DNA from: Actinomadura sp. NAK00032
GTDB taxonomy: Bacteria; Actinomycetota; Actinomycetes; Streptosporangiales; Streptosporangiaceae
Assembly: GCF_013364275.1 (NCBI RefSeq)
Contig: NZ_CP054932.1
Location: forward strand, 6,448,001 to 6,512,000
Direction of reading: 5' to 3'
Length of the DNA stretch: 64,000 bases
Below, piece by piece: positions 1 through 11,575 of this stretch (the stretch's first letter is position 1; every line of letters begins with the position of its first letter). The position numbers and the translations under genes are program-made. The notes under the pieces were generated by a model. It was not told the DNA's origin and searched no databases. It saw nothing but the letters and a program-made list of their open reading frames with translations.

Positions 1-103
1 TGATGCCGCTGAACAGCACGCGGAGCGTCCCGCCGTCCGGCGGCAGGACGTCGGGGATGACCCGGTCGCGGGCGGCCGCCAGGTCGGCCTTCGTGGGACG
101 CAT
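1..103 (-). CDS. mug: G/U mismatch-specific DNA glycosylase, N-terminal fragment (cut by window edge)
   Basis: Only the first 34 codons lie in the window. They begin MRPTKADLAAARDRVIPDV and run into VLFSGI, the start of the conserved N-terminal strand and active-site motif (usually GINPG) of the Mug/TDG uracil-DNA glycosylase family. These enzymes remove uracil or ethenocytosine opposite guanine. The ATG overlaps the stop of the TauE gene by one base (TGATG), so the two genes are translationally coupled although functionally unrelated. The assignment rests on this short segment, and the catalytic region is outside the window. Confidence 0.75.
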   Translation of the reverse strand, partial: MRPTKADLAAARDRVIPDVLPPDGGTLRVLFSGI

Positions 104-822
104 CAGACCAGATTACGGACGATCAGCACCACCGCGGACGTCCCGACGACGATGAGCAGCGCCAGCCGGAGCCGTCCGGCGTCCAGGCGGCGGCGCAGCG
201 GCCCGGCGACGAGGAAGCCCGCGAGGACGAACGGCAGCAGCGCAACGCCCGCGACGACCTGCCTGACGGGCAGGTGCCCGGCGGCGCCGAGGACGGCCAG
301 GGACAGCAGCGCGCCGCCGGCGAAGTACAGCGCGAGCGTCGCGCGCACGCGGGGGCCGCTCTCGCGCTGGTAGAGCAGCGCCATCGGCGGGCCGCCGATG
401 CTGGAGGCGGTCCCGGTCATGCCCGAGACGACCCCGGCGGCGGCGAGCGTCCGGCGGTTGCGCGGCACCACCCGCGACCCGGCCGTCATCGCGAGCGCGG
501 CGAGGACGACGGTGCCGATCACGACGCCGAGGGCGCGAGCGGGGACGGCGGCGACGAGCCACACCCCGAACGGCGTCCCGGCGAGCCGGCCGCCGAACGC
601 CCAGCCGAGCCCCCGCGAGTCGACGTGCCCGACCTCCCGCGCGAGCGTGGCGAGCGGGAGGACGAAGGCGACGACCAGGATCGAGCCCGGCATCAGCGAC
701 GGGTACAGCAGCGTCACGACCGGGGTCGCGACCAGGCCGACGCCGAGGCCGACGCTGCCCTGCACGATCGCGCCGGCCAGCGCGGCCAGCCCGCCGATCA
801 GGAGGAAGTCGAGAGGGGGCAC
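103..822 (-). CDS. TauE/SafE family membrane permease
   Basis: A 239-residue hydrophobic protein with about seven to eight membrane segments. It has the internal duplication typical of the TauE/SafE (formerly DUF81) family: the first half carries GSVGLGVGLVATPVV and the second half carries the matching GMTGTASSIGGPPMALL. Members export sulfite, sulfoacetate or other small organic anions; the substrate here cannot be read from sequence. The GTG start at 822 was chosen because it sits directly before the first membrane segment (PPLDFLLIGG), with GGGAGG about 14 bases upstream. It lies just downstream of the aldo/keto reductase gene, which may share its transcript. Confidence 0.85.
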   Translation of the reverse strand: MPPLDFLLIGGLAALAGAIVQGSVGLGVGLVATPVVTLLYPSLMPGSILVVAFVLPLATLAREVGHVDSRGLGWAFGGRLAGTPFGVWLVAAVPARALGVVIGTVVLAALAMTAGSRVVPRNRRTLAAAGVVSGMTGTASSIGGPPMALLYQRESGPRVRATLALYFAGGALLSLAVLGAAGHLPVRQVVAGVALLPFVLAGFLVAGPLRRRLDAGRLRLALLIVVGTSAVVLIVRNLV

Positions 823-857
823 GCCCGCCGACGCTACCTCCCGGCCGGCCCGCGGGC

Positions 858-1787
858 TCAGGCGGAGGCCTCGGTGAGGCGTTTGAGCTGGTCGTCGGTG
901 AGGGTCGTGCGGGCCGCCTCGACGAGCGGCGGCAGCTGGTCGAGGGTGCGGGCGCTGGCGATGGGCGCGGCGACGGTCGGCTGCGCGGCGAGCCAGGCCA
1001 GCGCGACGGTCGCGACGGCGGCGCCCTGCTCCCCGGCGACGATGTCGAGCGCCGCCAGCACGCGCTGCCCGCGCTCGCTCTCCAGGTGCTCGGCGGCGCT
1101 GCCGGCGCGCACGCTGTCCACCTTGGCGCCGGGCCGGTACTTGCCGGTCAGGAAGCCGGAGGCGAGGCCGTAGTACGGGACGGCGGCCAGCCCGTGCCGT
1201 TCGGCGAGGTCGCGGCGCGGCCCCTCGTAGGTGTCGCGGGACACGAGGTTGTAGTGCGGCTGGATGGCGGTGTACCGGGCGGTGCCCTCGCGCTCGCTGA
1301 ACGCCAGCGAGGCCTCGAGCCGGTCGGGCTCGATGTTCGACACCGCGATCTGCCGGACCTTGCCGGCGGTGACCAGCTCGTCCAGCGCCGTCATGATGTC
1401 CTCGACGGGGACGGACGGGTCGTCGAAGTGCGTGTAGTACAGGTCGATGCGGTCGGTGCGGAGCCGCCGCAGCGAGTCGTCGGCGGCGGCCTTGATGTTC
1501 GCCGGGGCGAGGCCCCGGCGCTCGGGATGGCGGCCCACCTTGGTCGCGATGACGATGTCGTCGCGGTTGCCGCGCGCCTGCGCCCACTCCCCGATGATCG
1601 TCTCGGACTCGCCGCCCCTGTTGCCGGGCGCGGACGCCATGTAGGAGTCGGAGGTGTCGACGAAGTTGCCGCCGGCCGCCGCGTAGGCGTCCAGGATCTC
1701 GAACGAGCGCTCCTTGCCGGCCGTCCACCCGAAGACGTTGCCGCCCAGGCAGAGCGGGAAGACGTCCAGTTCACCGATTTTGTTCAT
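858..1787 (-). CDS. Aldo/keto reductase
   Basis: A 309-residue NADPH-dependent oxidoreductase of the AKR superfamily (TIM barrel). The catalytic tetrad is visible: Asp and Tyr in FVDTSDSY, Lys in VIATKVG and His in YYTHFDDP. The C-terminal cofactor-binding stretch includes the usual IASARTLDQL segment. Members reduce aldehydes and ketones; the physiological substrate is unknown. The ATG at 1787 follows AGAAGG by 8 bases and gives the standard family N-terminus (ELDVFPLCLGGNVFGW). It is divergent from the LysE-type exporter and upstream of the TauE permease. Confidence 0.9.
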   Translation of the reverse strand: MNKIGELDVFPLCLGGNVFGWTAGKERSFEILDAYAAAGGNFVDTSDSYMASAPGNRGGESETIIGEWAQARGNRDDIVIATKVGRHPERRGLAPANIKAAADDSLRRLRTDRIDLYYTHFDDPSVPVEDIMTALDELVTAGKVRQIAVSNIEPDRLEASLAFSEREGTARYTAIQPHYNLVSRDTYEGPRRDLAERHGLAAVPYYGLASGFLTGKYRPGAKVDSVRAGSAAEHLESERGQRVLAALDIVAGEQGAAVATVALAWLAAQPTVAAPIASARTLDQLPPLVEAARTTLTDDQLKRLTEASA

Positions 1788-1833
1788 GTTCAGCCTTCTT
1801 GTCCCTTCGGAGTCACCGGGGGATCATTACCCA

Positions 1834-2454
1834 GTGCCGACCGCCTGTCTCGCCTTCGCCGCCATGGCCGCGCTCCTGACCATCATGCCGGGCGTCGACA
1901 CGATGCTCGTCCTGCGCAGCACCGTGGCCGCCGGGCGCCGCACCGGCCTCCTCGCGTCCGCCGGGGTGGTGACGGGGCTGATGTGCTGGGCCCTCGCGAG
2001 CGCCGTCGGGCTGACCGCGCTGCTCGCCGCGTCCCGCCTGGCCTTCGACGTCCTGCGCGTCGCCGGCGCCTGCTACCTCCTGTGGCTCGGCGCGCGCGCC
2101 CTCTGGGCCGCCCGCCGCCGGACGCCGGACACCGCCGAACCCGCTGAGGCGCGGACGTCCGGCCTCACCGCCTTCCGCACGGGCCTCACCACGAACCTGC
2201 TGAACCCCAAGGTCGGCGCCTTCTACATGAGCCTGCTGCCGCAGTTCGTCCCGGACGGCGCCTCGGTGTTCTGGACGAGCATGCTGTTCGCGGTCATCCA
2301 CGCCGCCGAGAGCCTGCTGTGGCTCGCCCTCCTGGTCGGCGCGGCCGCGGCCGCCCGCCGGACCCTGTCCCGCCCCGCCGTGAAGCGCCGCCTCCAGCAA
2401 CTGACCGGCGCGGCCTTCATCGGCTTCGGCCTCCGCCTCGCCGTCGACCACTGA
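1834..2454 (+). CDS. LysE family amino-acid/metabolite exporter
   Basis: A 206-residue membrane protein of the LysE/RhtB translocator family, with about six membrane helices and the family signature MPGVDTMLVLRS near the N-terminus. The mid-protein motif TNLLNPKVGAFYMSLLPQF is also characteristic. Members export amino acids or related metabolites using the proton motive force; the substrate is not predictable. I chose the GTG at 1834, preceded by GGGGGA about 11 bases upstream, because it gives the normal N-terminus; the frame is open further upstream but overlaps the divergent reductase. It converges on aconitase with a shared hairpin terminator between them. Confidence 0.85.
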   Translation: MPTACLAFAAMAALLTIMPGVDTMLVLRSTVAAGRRTGLLASAGVVTGLMCWALASAVGLTALLAASRLAFDVLRVAGACYLLWLGARALWAARRRTPDTAEPAEARTSGLTAFRTGLTTNLLNPKVGAFYMSLLPQFVPDGASVFWTSMLFAVIHAAESLLWLALLVGAAAAARRTLSRPAVKRRLQQLTGAAFIGFGLRLAVDH

Positions 2455-2461
2455 ACGCGGA

Positions 2462-2491
2462 ACGGGCCGCCCCCTGGTGGGAGCGGCCCGT
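2462..2491. terminator. Bidirectional hairpin terminator between the exporter and acnA
   Basis: A perfect 9-bp stem, ACGGGCCGC paired with GCGGCCCGT around a 12-base loop, lies in the 51-base gap between two converging genes. No strong T-tract is present, as is usual in actinomycetes. Confidence 0.65.
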
Positions 2492-2505
2492 CGCGGTGGT
2501 GCGGG

Positions 2506-5271
<2,766 letters not shown>

Positions 5272-5460
5272 GGACTCCTCCTCCGTCGCCACCGCGCGTC
5301 CGGTCCGGGACATGAGCGCGCGGCGCTCGTCTTGATCTTCAGTACTCCCCGTCCCCTGGGCCGGCCCGAAGCGGCGGGACGGGTGGTCTCGTCTACCTTG
5401 ATCCTGCCCTAGTCGCGGACATGACCGGCAACCAGGGCAGCCTAACTTCCGCCGGATTTC

Positions 5461-5503
5461 TCTTGACGTCAAGCTATCCCCAATTTATCTCGACATCAAG
5501 CTA
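5461..5503 (-). promoter_or_regulatory. Two inverted-repeat boxes overlapping a predicted acnA promoter
   Basis: Two similar 16-base boxes, TCTTGACGTCAAGCTA (5461-5476) and TCTCGACATCAAGCTA (5488-5503), start 27 bases apart. Read on the minus strand they contain TTGATG (5499-5494), then 17 bases, then TAGCTT (5476-5471), a reasonable -35/-10 pair facing acnA. One box therefore covers each promoter element. The boxes also lie 24 bases before the opposite-strand gene at 5527, so they could act on both. The regulator is unknown. Confidence 0.5.
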
Positions 5504-5526
5504 CTTGCACCCTACGATGCGGCGGC

Positions 5527-6270
5527 ATGGGCGTCGACTGGTACCGCATGCGCCCCCGCCGCGACGCGGACGCCTTCGGGGCGGCCGTGCGAGCCCAGCG
5601 GGCGGCGTTCGCCGCGTCCGGAAGCTGGTTCCCCGACGAGTTCGGCCACCTGGACATGCCCGAGCCCGCCGACGGCCCCGACATCACCGGCCTGGTGGAC
5701 GTCGACACCGGCGCCGGGAACTCGCACCGGGTGAACGCGCTCGTCCTCACCCCTCTACTACCCGCCGAATGGCGCTTCGCCATGTACCGGAGCTTCCCGC
5801 CGGACGAGCTGGCCTCGCACCTCCGGCGGTGGCGGACCCACGTCGAGGAGGTCCGGGACGGCGGGCACCGGCCGTACCTGCGCGCCTGGCACGCCTACTC
5901 GACTGGCCGACGCCTCACCGACGAGTGGGCATCGCTCCGGCAGCGGGCCTTGAACGCGGTCTCCCGCACGAACGCGTGGGCCGTCCGCCCTGAACTGGTG
6001 GACGTACGGGAACGCATCCTGTCCCGGCCGGTTCCCACCGTGAGCCCAGCCCCACGCTGGGGCGCGGCCTGCGCGGCCCGCCACATCGACGCCGCGCCCT
6101 ACGCCGGCCTCGCTCGGGAGTGGAATCGGCGCGTGCCCGCCAACCAGAAGGTCCACGTGACGCAACCGCCGTCCTTCAGCGAGTTCCTGGACGACGATTC
6201 CCCGGACGAAACGCTCCGCTGGATGGAGGAGGCGGCCGAAGAGGGCTACGGCCTGCTCCTCGACTGGTGA
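5527..6270 (+). CDS. Hypothetical protein
   Basis: A 247-residue soluble, acidic protein that I do not recognise. It starts MGVDWYRMRPRRDADAFG and is rich in Trp and Arg, with a segment ending EEAAEEGYGLLLDW. There is no signal peptide or membrane segment. GC-rich third positions and an intact frame support real coding. There is no clear ribosome binding site before the ATG at 5527; an internal ATG at 5548 is possible. It is divergent from acnA. Confidence 0.7.
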   Translation: MGVDWYRMRPRRDADAFGAAVRAQRAAFAASGSWFPDEFGHLDMPEPADGPDITGLVDVDTGAGNSHRVNALVLTPLLPAEWRFAMYRSFPPDELASHLRRWRTHVEEVRDGGHRPYLRAWHAYSTGRRLTDEWASLRQRALNAVSRTNAWAVRPELVDVRERILSRPVPTVSPAPRWGAACAARHIDAAPYAGLAREWNRRVPANQKVHVTQPPSFSEFLDDDSPDETLRWMEEAAEEGYGLLLDW

Positions 6271-6427
6271 ACGTCCCCGTGGTGGGCCGCCTGACCGCAC
6301 CGGACTGGCCGCGGCTCGGAAACACGCACATGGCGCTTCGGGCACCGATGAGTCCAACCGACCAGGACGGTCTGCCCCAGTAGGACGGAACGAATATGAG
6401 AGCGCGAGCACCCGGAGGGGACGTCAG

Positions 6428-6724
6428 ATGACCACTGCTCAGCCCAAGACCATGAAGCTCGACACGGAGTTCACGGCCCGCCTGCAGAAGAGTTCCGCCA
6501 AGGGCGGGTGGACGTACGTCATCTGGCCCGAGTCGGCGGAGTTCTTCCAGACACGCGGGCTCGTCAAGGTCAAGGGCACCATCGACGGGCAGCCGTTCCA
6601 GGGCTCGTTCATGGCGCTCGGTGACGGCAACCACAAGCTGGCCGTGAAGGCGGAGATCCGCCGGGCGCTCGGCAAGGACGTCGGTGACGAGGTCACCGTC
6701 CACCTCGCCGAGCGCCTCGGCTAG
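6428..6724 (+). CDS. DUF1905 domain protein
   Basis: A 98-residue protein that is almost entirely a DUF1905 domain, a small beta-barrel recognised from AKSSAKGGWTYVIWPES-like and VKGTIDGQPFQGSFMALG-like stretches. Its biochemical role is unknown. Many relatives fuse this domain to a YdeI/OmpD-associated C-terminal domain, which is absent here. The start is secure: CGGAGGGG lies 8 bases before the ATG. It is apparently monocistronic and converges on the esterase gene. Confidence 0.85.
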   Translation: MTTAQPKTMKLDTEFTARLQKSSAKGGWTYVIWPESAEFFQTRGLVKVKGTIDGQPFQGSFMALGDGNHKLAVKAEIRRALGKDVGDEVTVHLAERLG

Positions 6725-6736
6725 CCGGTCGGCGGG

Positions 6737-8320
6737 TCAGGATCCGAGGCCGCTCCAGAAGGAGCAGTTGCCGTTCTCGGCGGTGTCGGTCGGGTGGATG
6801 CCGCCGTTGCCGGGCGCGAGGGACAGGACGTCGTCCGGCGAGCGGAAGCGCGGCCAGTGCGGGGTGCGGCGCGCCTGCGGCCTGCCGTCGCGGGCGAAGG
6901 ACGTCCAGTAGCCGACCATGGCGTCGGAGAGGCGGGTCTGTTCCGGGTTCAGGTCTCCGAGCAGGCCCGGGAACAGGTACGTCAGCTCACTGGCGTGCGC
7001 GGCGCCCTCCTCGAAGCCGGGCACGTCGAGGATCGGAGGAGCCGCGCGGTCGGCGAACTGGTACGCGTACACGGGGACGCCGGCCCGCTTGAGCCGCCGG
7101 AACGCGTCCTGGTGCGCACAGGGCGAGAGCACTTCGTTGGAGTCCGTCTGCACAGCGGCCAGTGCGAGCCTGGGGTCGGAGTAGGCCGACGCCGGGTAGC
7201 GCGCCAGTACCGCGTCGGCGGCGGCGCCGTAGCTGGAGCGGATGATGTCCTCGTACTGGGCCGCGGTGATGGGCTGCGGGAAGGAGAGCGAGACGAACAG
7301 GCGCATCTCGTCCAGGGTGTTGCCGTGCATCACGGGCATCCGGTTGAAGCTGCCCTGGGCGATCGCCTGCTCGGGCTGACGCGGCAGGACCCGGTCGCCG
7401 CCCGCGACGGGGCCCACGTTCAGGCCCTTGGCCTCGAAGGTCTCCAGCAGCGTCTTCACGGGCACCGCGCGCAGGCACGCGGTGTCGGCGGCGGGCGAGC
7501 CCTTGTCGCAGCCCACGGCCGCCGCGAGCGCCGCTCCCTCGCCTTCGGCCGACGCCTCGGTGCGCGCCGGCGCCGTGCAGGTGAAGCTCTGCGCGATGAC
7601 CTTGTGGAACAGGCCCGCCGCGGTGGGCGAGGCGAGGTTGGCGCAGGCGTCCTGGGCGCCGGCGGACTCGCCGAACAGCGTCACGTTGCGGGGGTCGCCG
7701 CCGAAGGCCGCGGCGTTGCGCCGCACCCAGCGCAGGGCCGCCTGCTGGTCGAGCAGGCCGTAGTTGCCGGCCTGGTAGCGGCGGTCGGCGCCGGTCTCCA
7801 GGCCCTGGTGCGCGAGCCAGCCGAACGGGCCGAGGCGGTAGTTGACGGTGACCACGACGACGTCGCCGCGCGTGGCGAGCTTGGCGGCGTTGTAGATGCT
7901 TCCGGCGCCGGTCACGTTGCCGCCGCCGTGCACCCACACCATGACGGGCAGGCCGCGCCGGTGGCGGCGCGCACTGTCCGGTGTGGTGACGTTCAGGTAG
8001 AGGCAGTCCTCGGCGTAGGACGTCGGGCCGCCGTAGGGCGCGGGGAGTTGCGCGCACTGGTCGCGCGGTGCGGTCGCGTCGTAGACGCCCTGCCACGGGC
8101 GCGCCGGCTGCGGCGCCCTCCAGCGCAGGCTCCCGGTCGGCGGCGCGGCGAACGGGATGCCCTGGAAGAGCCGGTAACCGTCCGCTAACTGGCCCCGCAC
8201 CGGGCCGAGGTCGGTGCGGACGACGGCGGACGGGTCCCGTCCGCCCTGCTGGGCCGCGGCCGGGACCGCCCCGGTCAGGGCGAGGGCGGACGCGAGCAGT
8301 GGGATGGCGATGAGCCTCAC
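6737..8320 (-). CDS. Secreted type-B carboxylesterase
   Basis: A 527-residue alpha/beta-hydrolase of the carboxylesterase type B family (para-nitrobenzyl esterase/cholinesterase-like). The N-terminal signal peptide (LIAIPLLASALALTGAVPAAA) predicts secretion. The oxyanion motif VWVHGGGN and the nucleophile elbow GESAGA with Ser219 are clear, and the early family motif AEDCLYLNV is present. The GTG at 8320 was chosen because AAAGGGGG lies 4-5 bases upstream and it starts right at the signal peptide. It hydrolyses carboxylic esters; the substrate is unknown. It is divergent from the MFS gene. Confidence 0.92.
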   Translation of the reverse strand: MRLIAIPLLASALALTGAVPAAAQQGGRDPSAVVRTDLGPVRGQLADGYRLFQGIPFAAPPTGSLRWRAPQPARPWQGVYDATAPRDQCAQLPAPYGGPTSYAEDCLYLNVTTPDSARRHRRGLPVMVWVHGGGNVTGAGSIYNAAKLATRGDVVVVTVNYRLGPFGWLAHQGLETGADRRYQAGNYGLLDQQAALRWVRRNAAAFGGDPRNVTLFGESAGAQDACANLASPTAAGLFHKVIAQSFTCTAPARTEASAEGEGAALAAAVGCDKGSPAADTACLRAVPVKTLLETFEAKGLNVGPVAGGDRVLPRQPEQAIAQGSFNRMPVMHGNTLDEMRLFVSLSFPQPITAAQYEDIIRSSYGAAADAVLARYPASAYSDPRLALAAVQTDSNEVLSPCAHQDAFRRLKRAGVPVYAYQFADRAAPPILDVPGFEEGAAHASELTYLFPGLLGDLNPEQTRLSDAMVGYWTSFARDGRPQARRTPHWPRFRSPDDVLSLAPGNGGIHPTDTAENGNCSFWSGLGS

Positions 8321-8477
8321 AGGGCCCCCTTTCATGCGGCGTTCGTCGGACGCCCCCGATCCCCCCGGTCCTCCGACTCCGATCTTGTGCCTGAGATCAC
8401 ATGAGAACCCGGTTCCCGGGCGGATGCAAGCGGTCCGGCGCAGGACGTCCAGTAAGTGCTCCTTGTACTGTTCGTGC

Positions 8478-9788
8478 GTGACAACGGGTGACAACGCGCC
8501 GCTCGGGCGGCGGCTCTGGACCATGCTGGTCCTGCTCGGCTTCGTCGGGCAGCTCGCCTGGACCGTCGAGAACATGTACCTGAACGTGTTCGTCTACGAC
8601 ACGATCAGCGGGAACCCCGACGTGATCGCGGCGATGGTCGCGGCGAGCGCGGTGGCGGCGACCGCCGCGACGCTGGCGATCGGCGCGCTGTCGGACCGGC
8701 TGGGCCGCAGGCGCGCCTTCATCGCCGCCGGATACGTGGTGTGGGGGCTGTCCACGGCGGCGTTCGGGCTGGTCAGCGTGGACACGGTCGCGCAGGTCGC
8801 GCCGTTCGCGGACGCGGTCGTGGTCGCAGTGGTCACCGTCGTCGTCCTCGACTGCGTGATGTCGTTCCTCGGGTCGGGCGCCAACGACGCGAGCTTCCAG
8901 GCGTGGGTGACGGACGTGACCCGGACGCAGAACCGGGGACGCGTCGAGTCCGTCCTGGCCGTGATGCCGCTGATGTCGATGCTGGTGGTCTTCGGCGGGT
9001 TCGACTGGATGACGCGGGACAGCCAGTGGTCGCTGTTCTTCCTCGTCATCGGGGTGATCATCGCGGTGGCGGGGGTCCTGGCCTGGGCGTTCGTCCGGGA
9101 CCGCCCGGTGGAGCGGCAGGAGGGCGGCTACCTCGGCGCGCTCGTGCACGGGCTGCGGCCGTCGGCGATGCGCGCGAACCCCGGGCTGTACCTGGCGCTG
9201 TCCGCCTGGTGCGTGTGGGGGATCTCCACGCAGGTCTTCCTGCCCTACCTGATCATCTATTTGGAGCGGTACCTGGACATCGACGGCTACGCGCTGGTGC
9301 TCGCCGTCGTGCTGACCGGCGCGTCGGCGGTCAGCGTGCTGGCCGGGCGGGTCATCGACCGGATCGGGAAGGCGCGGTTCCTCGCGCCCGCGGTCGCGGT
9401 GTACGCGGCGGGGCTGCTGCTGATGCCGCTCGCGCGCGGCATGGTCCCGGTGATCGGGGCGGGGCTGGTGCTGATGTCGGGGTTCATGCTGGTGCTGGCC
9501 CCGGTCGGCGCGCTCGTCCGGGACTACACGCCGCCGGGGCGGGCGGGGCACGTGCAGGGCCTGCGGATGGTGTTCGCCATCCTCATCCCTATGATCATCG
9601 GACCGTCCCTCGGCGCCGCCGTCATCAAGGGCGCGGACGAGCGCTACGAGGACCTGGGCGTGCTCAAGCACGTCCCGACGCCCGCCATCTTCCTGGCGGC
9701 CGCCGCGGTCCTGGTGCTGATCGTCCCGCCGGTGCTGGCGCTGCGCCGCCGGGACGCGCGGACGCCGGACGAGGAGGCCGTGGGATGA
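8478..9788 (+). CDS. MFS transporter
   Basis: A 436-residue protein with about twelve membrane segments and the MFS loop 2-3 motif LSDRLGRRRAF. A second copy of the motif, GRVIDRIGKARFL, lies between helices 8 and 9. The GTG at 8478 starts just before the first membrane helix. The stop overlaps the ATG of the GH2 glycosidase by four bases, so the two are co-translated. This suggests uptake of the sugar or glycoside that the enzyme then cleaves. The substrate is unknown. Confidence 0.88.
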   Translation: MTTGDNAPLGRRLWTMLVLLGFVGQLAWTVENMYLNVFVYDTISGNPDVIAAMVAASAVAATAATLAIGALSDRLGRRRAFIAAGYVVWGLSTAAFGLVSVDTVAQVAPFADAVVVAVVTVVVLDCVMSFLGSGANDASFQAWVTDVTRTQNRGRVESVLAVMPLMSMLVVFGGFDWMTRDSQWSLFFLVIGVIIAVAGVLAWAFVRDRPVERQEGGYLGALVHGLRPSAMRANPGLYLALSAWCVWGISTQVFLPYLIIYLERYLDIDGYALVLAVVLTGASAVSVLAGRVIDRIGKARFLAPAVAVYAAGLLLMPLARGMVPVIGAGLVLMSGFMLVLAPVGALVRDYTPPGRAGHVQGLRMVFAILIPMIIGPSLGAAVIKGADERYEDLGVLKHVPTPAIFLAAAAVLVLIVPPVLALRRRDARTPDEEAVG

Positions 9789-11575
9789 CACTGCTCACCA
9801 GGTGGGGCACGACGCTGGACCCGGACGCGGTGCTGCCGGAGTATCCGCGGCCGCAGCTCGTCCGCGGCAGCCACCTCAGCCTCAACGGGCGCTGGGAGTA
9901 CTCCTTCGACGACACCGCTCCGGAGGGGCCGCGAGAGTACGACGGCGAGATCATCGTCCCGTTCTCGCCCGAGTCGCCGCTGTCGGGGGTCGGCCGGCAA
10001 CTGCTCCCCCACGAGACGCTCTGGTACCGGCGGGACGTCCGGCTGCCGGAGGGGTTCCACCCCGAAGGGCACCGGGTCCTGCTGCATTTCGGGGCCGTCG
10101 ACCAGACGTGCCGGGTGACGGTCAACGGCCGGGAGGCGGGCCGGCACGAGGGCGGCTACCTCCCGTTCTCCTTCGACATCACCGACCTCCTGGAGGACGG
10201 CGCCGGCAGCCTGGTGGTGGAGGTCGAGGACCCCTCGGACGCCGGTGACCGGGGCTGGGGCAAGCAGAGCCTCAAGCGGGGCGGCATCTGGTACACGGCC
10301 CAGTCCGGCATCTGGCAGACGGTGTGGATCGAGTGCGTGCCGGAGGTGCACGTCGAGTGGCTGACGCTCGTCCCGCATCTGGACGACGCGTGCGTCGAGG
10401 TCACGGTGCACGCGAGCACCCGCGACGCGGCCCGGATCGAGATCGGCGCCGGCGGCGAGGTCGTCGCCCGCGCCGAGGCGCCGGCGGGCGAACCGGTCCG
10501 GATCGACATTCCGGACGTCCGCCCCTGGAGCCCCGAAGACCCCTTCCTCTACGACATCACCGTCGAACTCGGCACCGACCGTGTCGAGAGCTATGTCGGG
10601 ATGCGGTCGTTCGGCGTCGGCCCGGACGAGGCGGGCGTGCCCCGGCTGCTGCTGAACGGGCGCCCGTACTTCCACGCCGGCGTCCTGGACCAGGGCTACT
10701 GGCCGGACGGCATGTACACGGCGCCGTCCGACGAGGCGCTGGTGCACGACATCGCGACGATGAAGCGGCTCGGCTTCACGATGCTCCGCAAGCACATCAA
10801 GGTGGAGCCGCTGCGCTGGTACTACCACTGCGACCGGCTCGGCATGCTCGTGTGGCAGGACATGGTGAACGGCGGCGGCCCGTATCGTCCGGAGGTCGTC
10901 ACGGCTCCGGCCGTGCTGCCGCTGCGCCTCGACGACCGCAGGCACAAGCGTTTCCGGCGCGACGACCCCGGCTCCCGCGCGCGCTTCCGCGAGGAGACGC
11001 GGGACACGATCGAGCACCTGCGCAACGTGGTGAGCATCGCCGTCTGGGTCCCGTTCAACGAGGGCTGGGGCCAGTTCGACGCGGCGGACATCGCCGCCGA
11101 GGTGCGGGCGCTCGACCCGACGCGGACCATCGACCACGCCAGCGGATGGCACGACCAGGGCGCCGGCGACCTGCGCAGCCTGCACGTGTACTTCCGCAAG
11201 TTCCGCGTCCCGCGCCGCGCGGACCACCGCGTGCTCGTCCTGTCCGAATACGGCGGATACAACCTGCGGGTGGACGGCCACGCCTTCAACGACGAGGACT
11301 TCGGCTACAAGCGCTACGACTCCGCCGACCGGCTCGGCGCCGCGTTCGCGCGGCTGCACGCGCGGCAGATCGCCCCGGCGGTGCCGCGCGGGCTCAGCGC
11401 CACCGTCTACACGCAGCTGTCGGACGTGGAGGACGAGCTGAACGGCCTCCTCACCTACGACCGCGAGGTGTGCAAGCTCCCCGAGGACCTGGTGCGTTCG
11501 GTGAACGCGCGCCTGACCGGCGCGGCCGGCGGGGCGGTCACCAGCGCTGGCGGGCCTCCTCCGCCCACCCGGTGA
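9785..11575 (+). CDS. Glycoside hydrolase family 2 enzyme
   Basis: A 596-residue cytoplasmic enzyme with the GH2 layout: N-terminal sugar-binding jelly roll (LNGRWEYSFDD), a central immunoglobulin-like domain and a TIM barrel. The acid/base Glu426 sits in VPFNEGWGQF and the nucleophile Glu488 in VLSEYGGYN. It is shorter than LacZ (about 1000 residues) and close to beta-glucuronidase-like members, so the activity could be on a beta-galactoside, beta-glucuronide or beta-mannoside. No signal peptide is present, consistent with import by the coupled MFS protein. The 3' end overlaps the converging DUF2804 gene by 38 bases. Confidence 0.88.
   Translation: MTLLTRWGTTLDPDAVLPEYPRPQLVRGSHLSLNGRWEYSFDDTAPEGPREYDGEIIVPFSPESPLSGVGRQLLPHETLWYRRDVRLPEGFHPEGHRVLLHFGAVDQTCRVTVNGREAGRHEGGYLPFSFDITDLLEDGAGSLVVEVEDPSDAGDRGWGKQSLKRGGIWYTAQSGIWQTVWIECVPEVHVEWLTLVPHLDDACVEVTVHASTRDAARIEIGAGGEVVARAEAPAGEPVRIDIPDVRPWSPEDPFLYDITVELGTDRVESYVGMRSFGVGPDEAGVPRLLLNGRPYFHAGVLDQGYWPDGMYTAPSDEALVHDIATMKRLGFTMLRKHIKVEPLRWYYHCDRLGMLVWQDMVNGGGPYRPEVVTAPAVLPLRLDDRRHKRFRRDDPGSRARFREETRDTIEHLRNVVSIAVWVPFNEGWGQFDAADIAAEVRALDPTRTIDHASGWHDQGAGDLRSLHVYFRKFRVPRRADHRVLVLSEYGGYNLRVDGHAFNDEDFGYKRYDSADRLGAAFARLHARQIAPAVPRGLSATVYTQLSDVEDELNGLLTYDREVCKLPEDLVRSVNARLTGAAGGAVTSAGGPPPPTR

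Noticed and set aside
103..1728. 541-residue open frame spanning TauE and the reductase
   Set aside because: Only the last 239 residues resemble a protein family; the rest is off-frame Arg/Ala-rich translation of the reductase gene.
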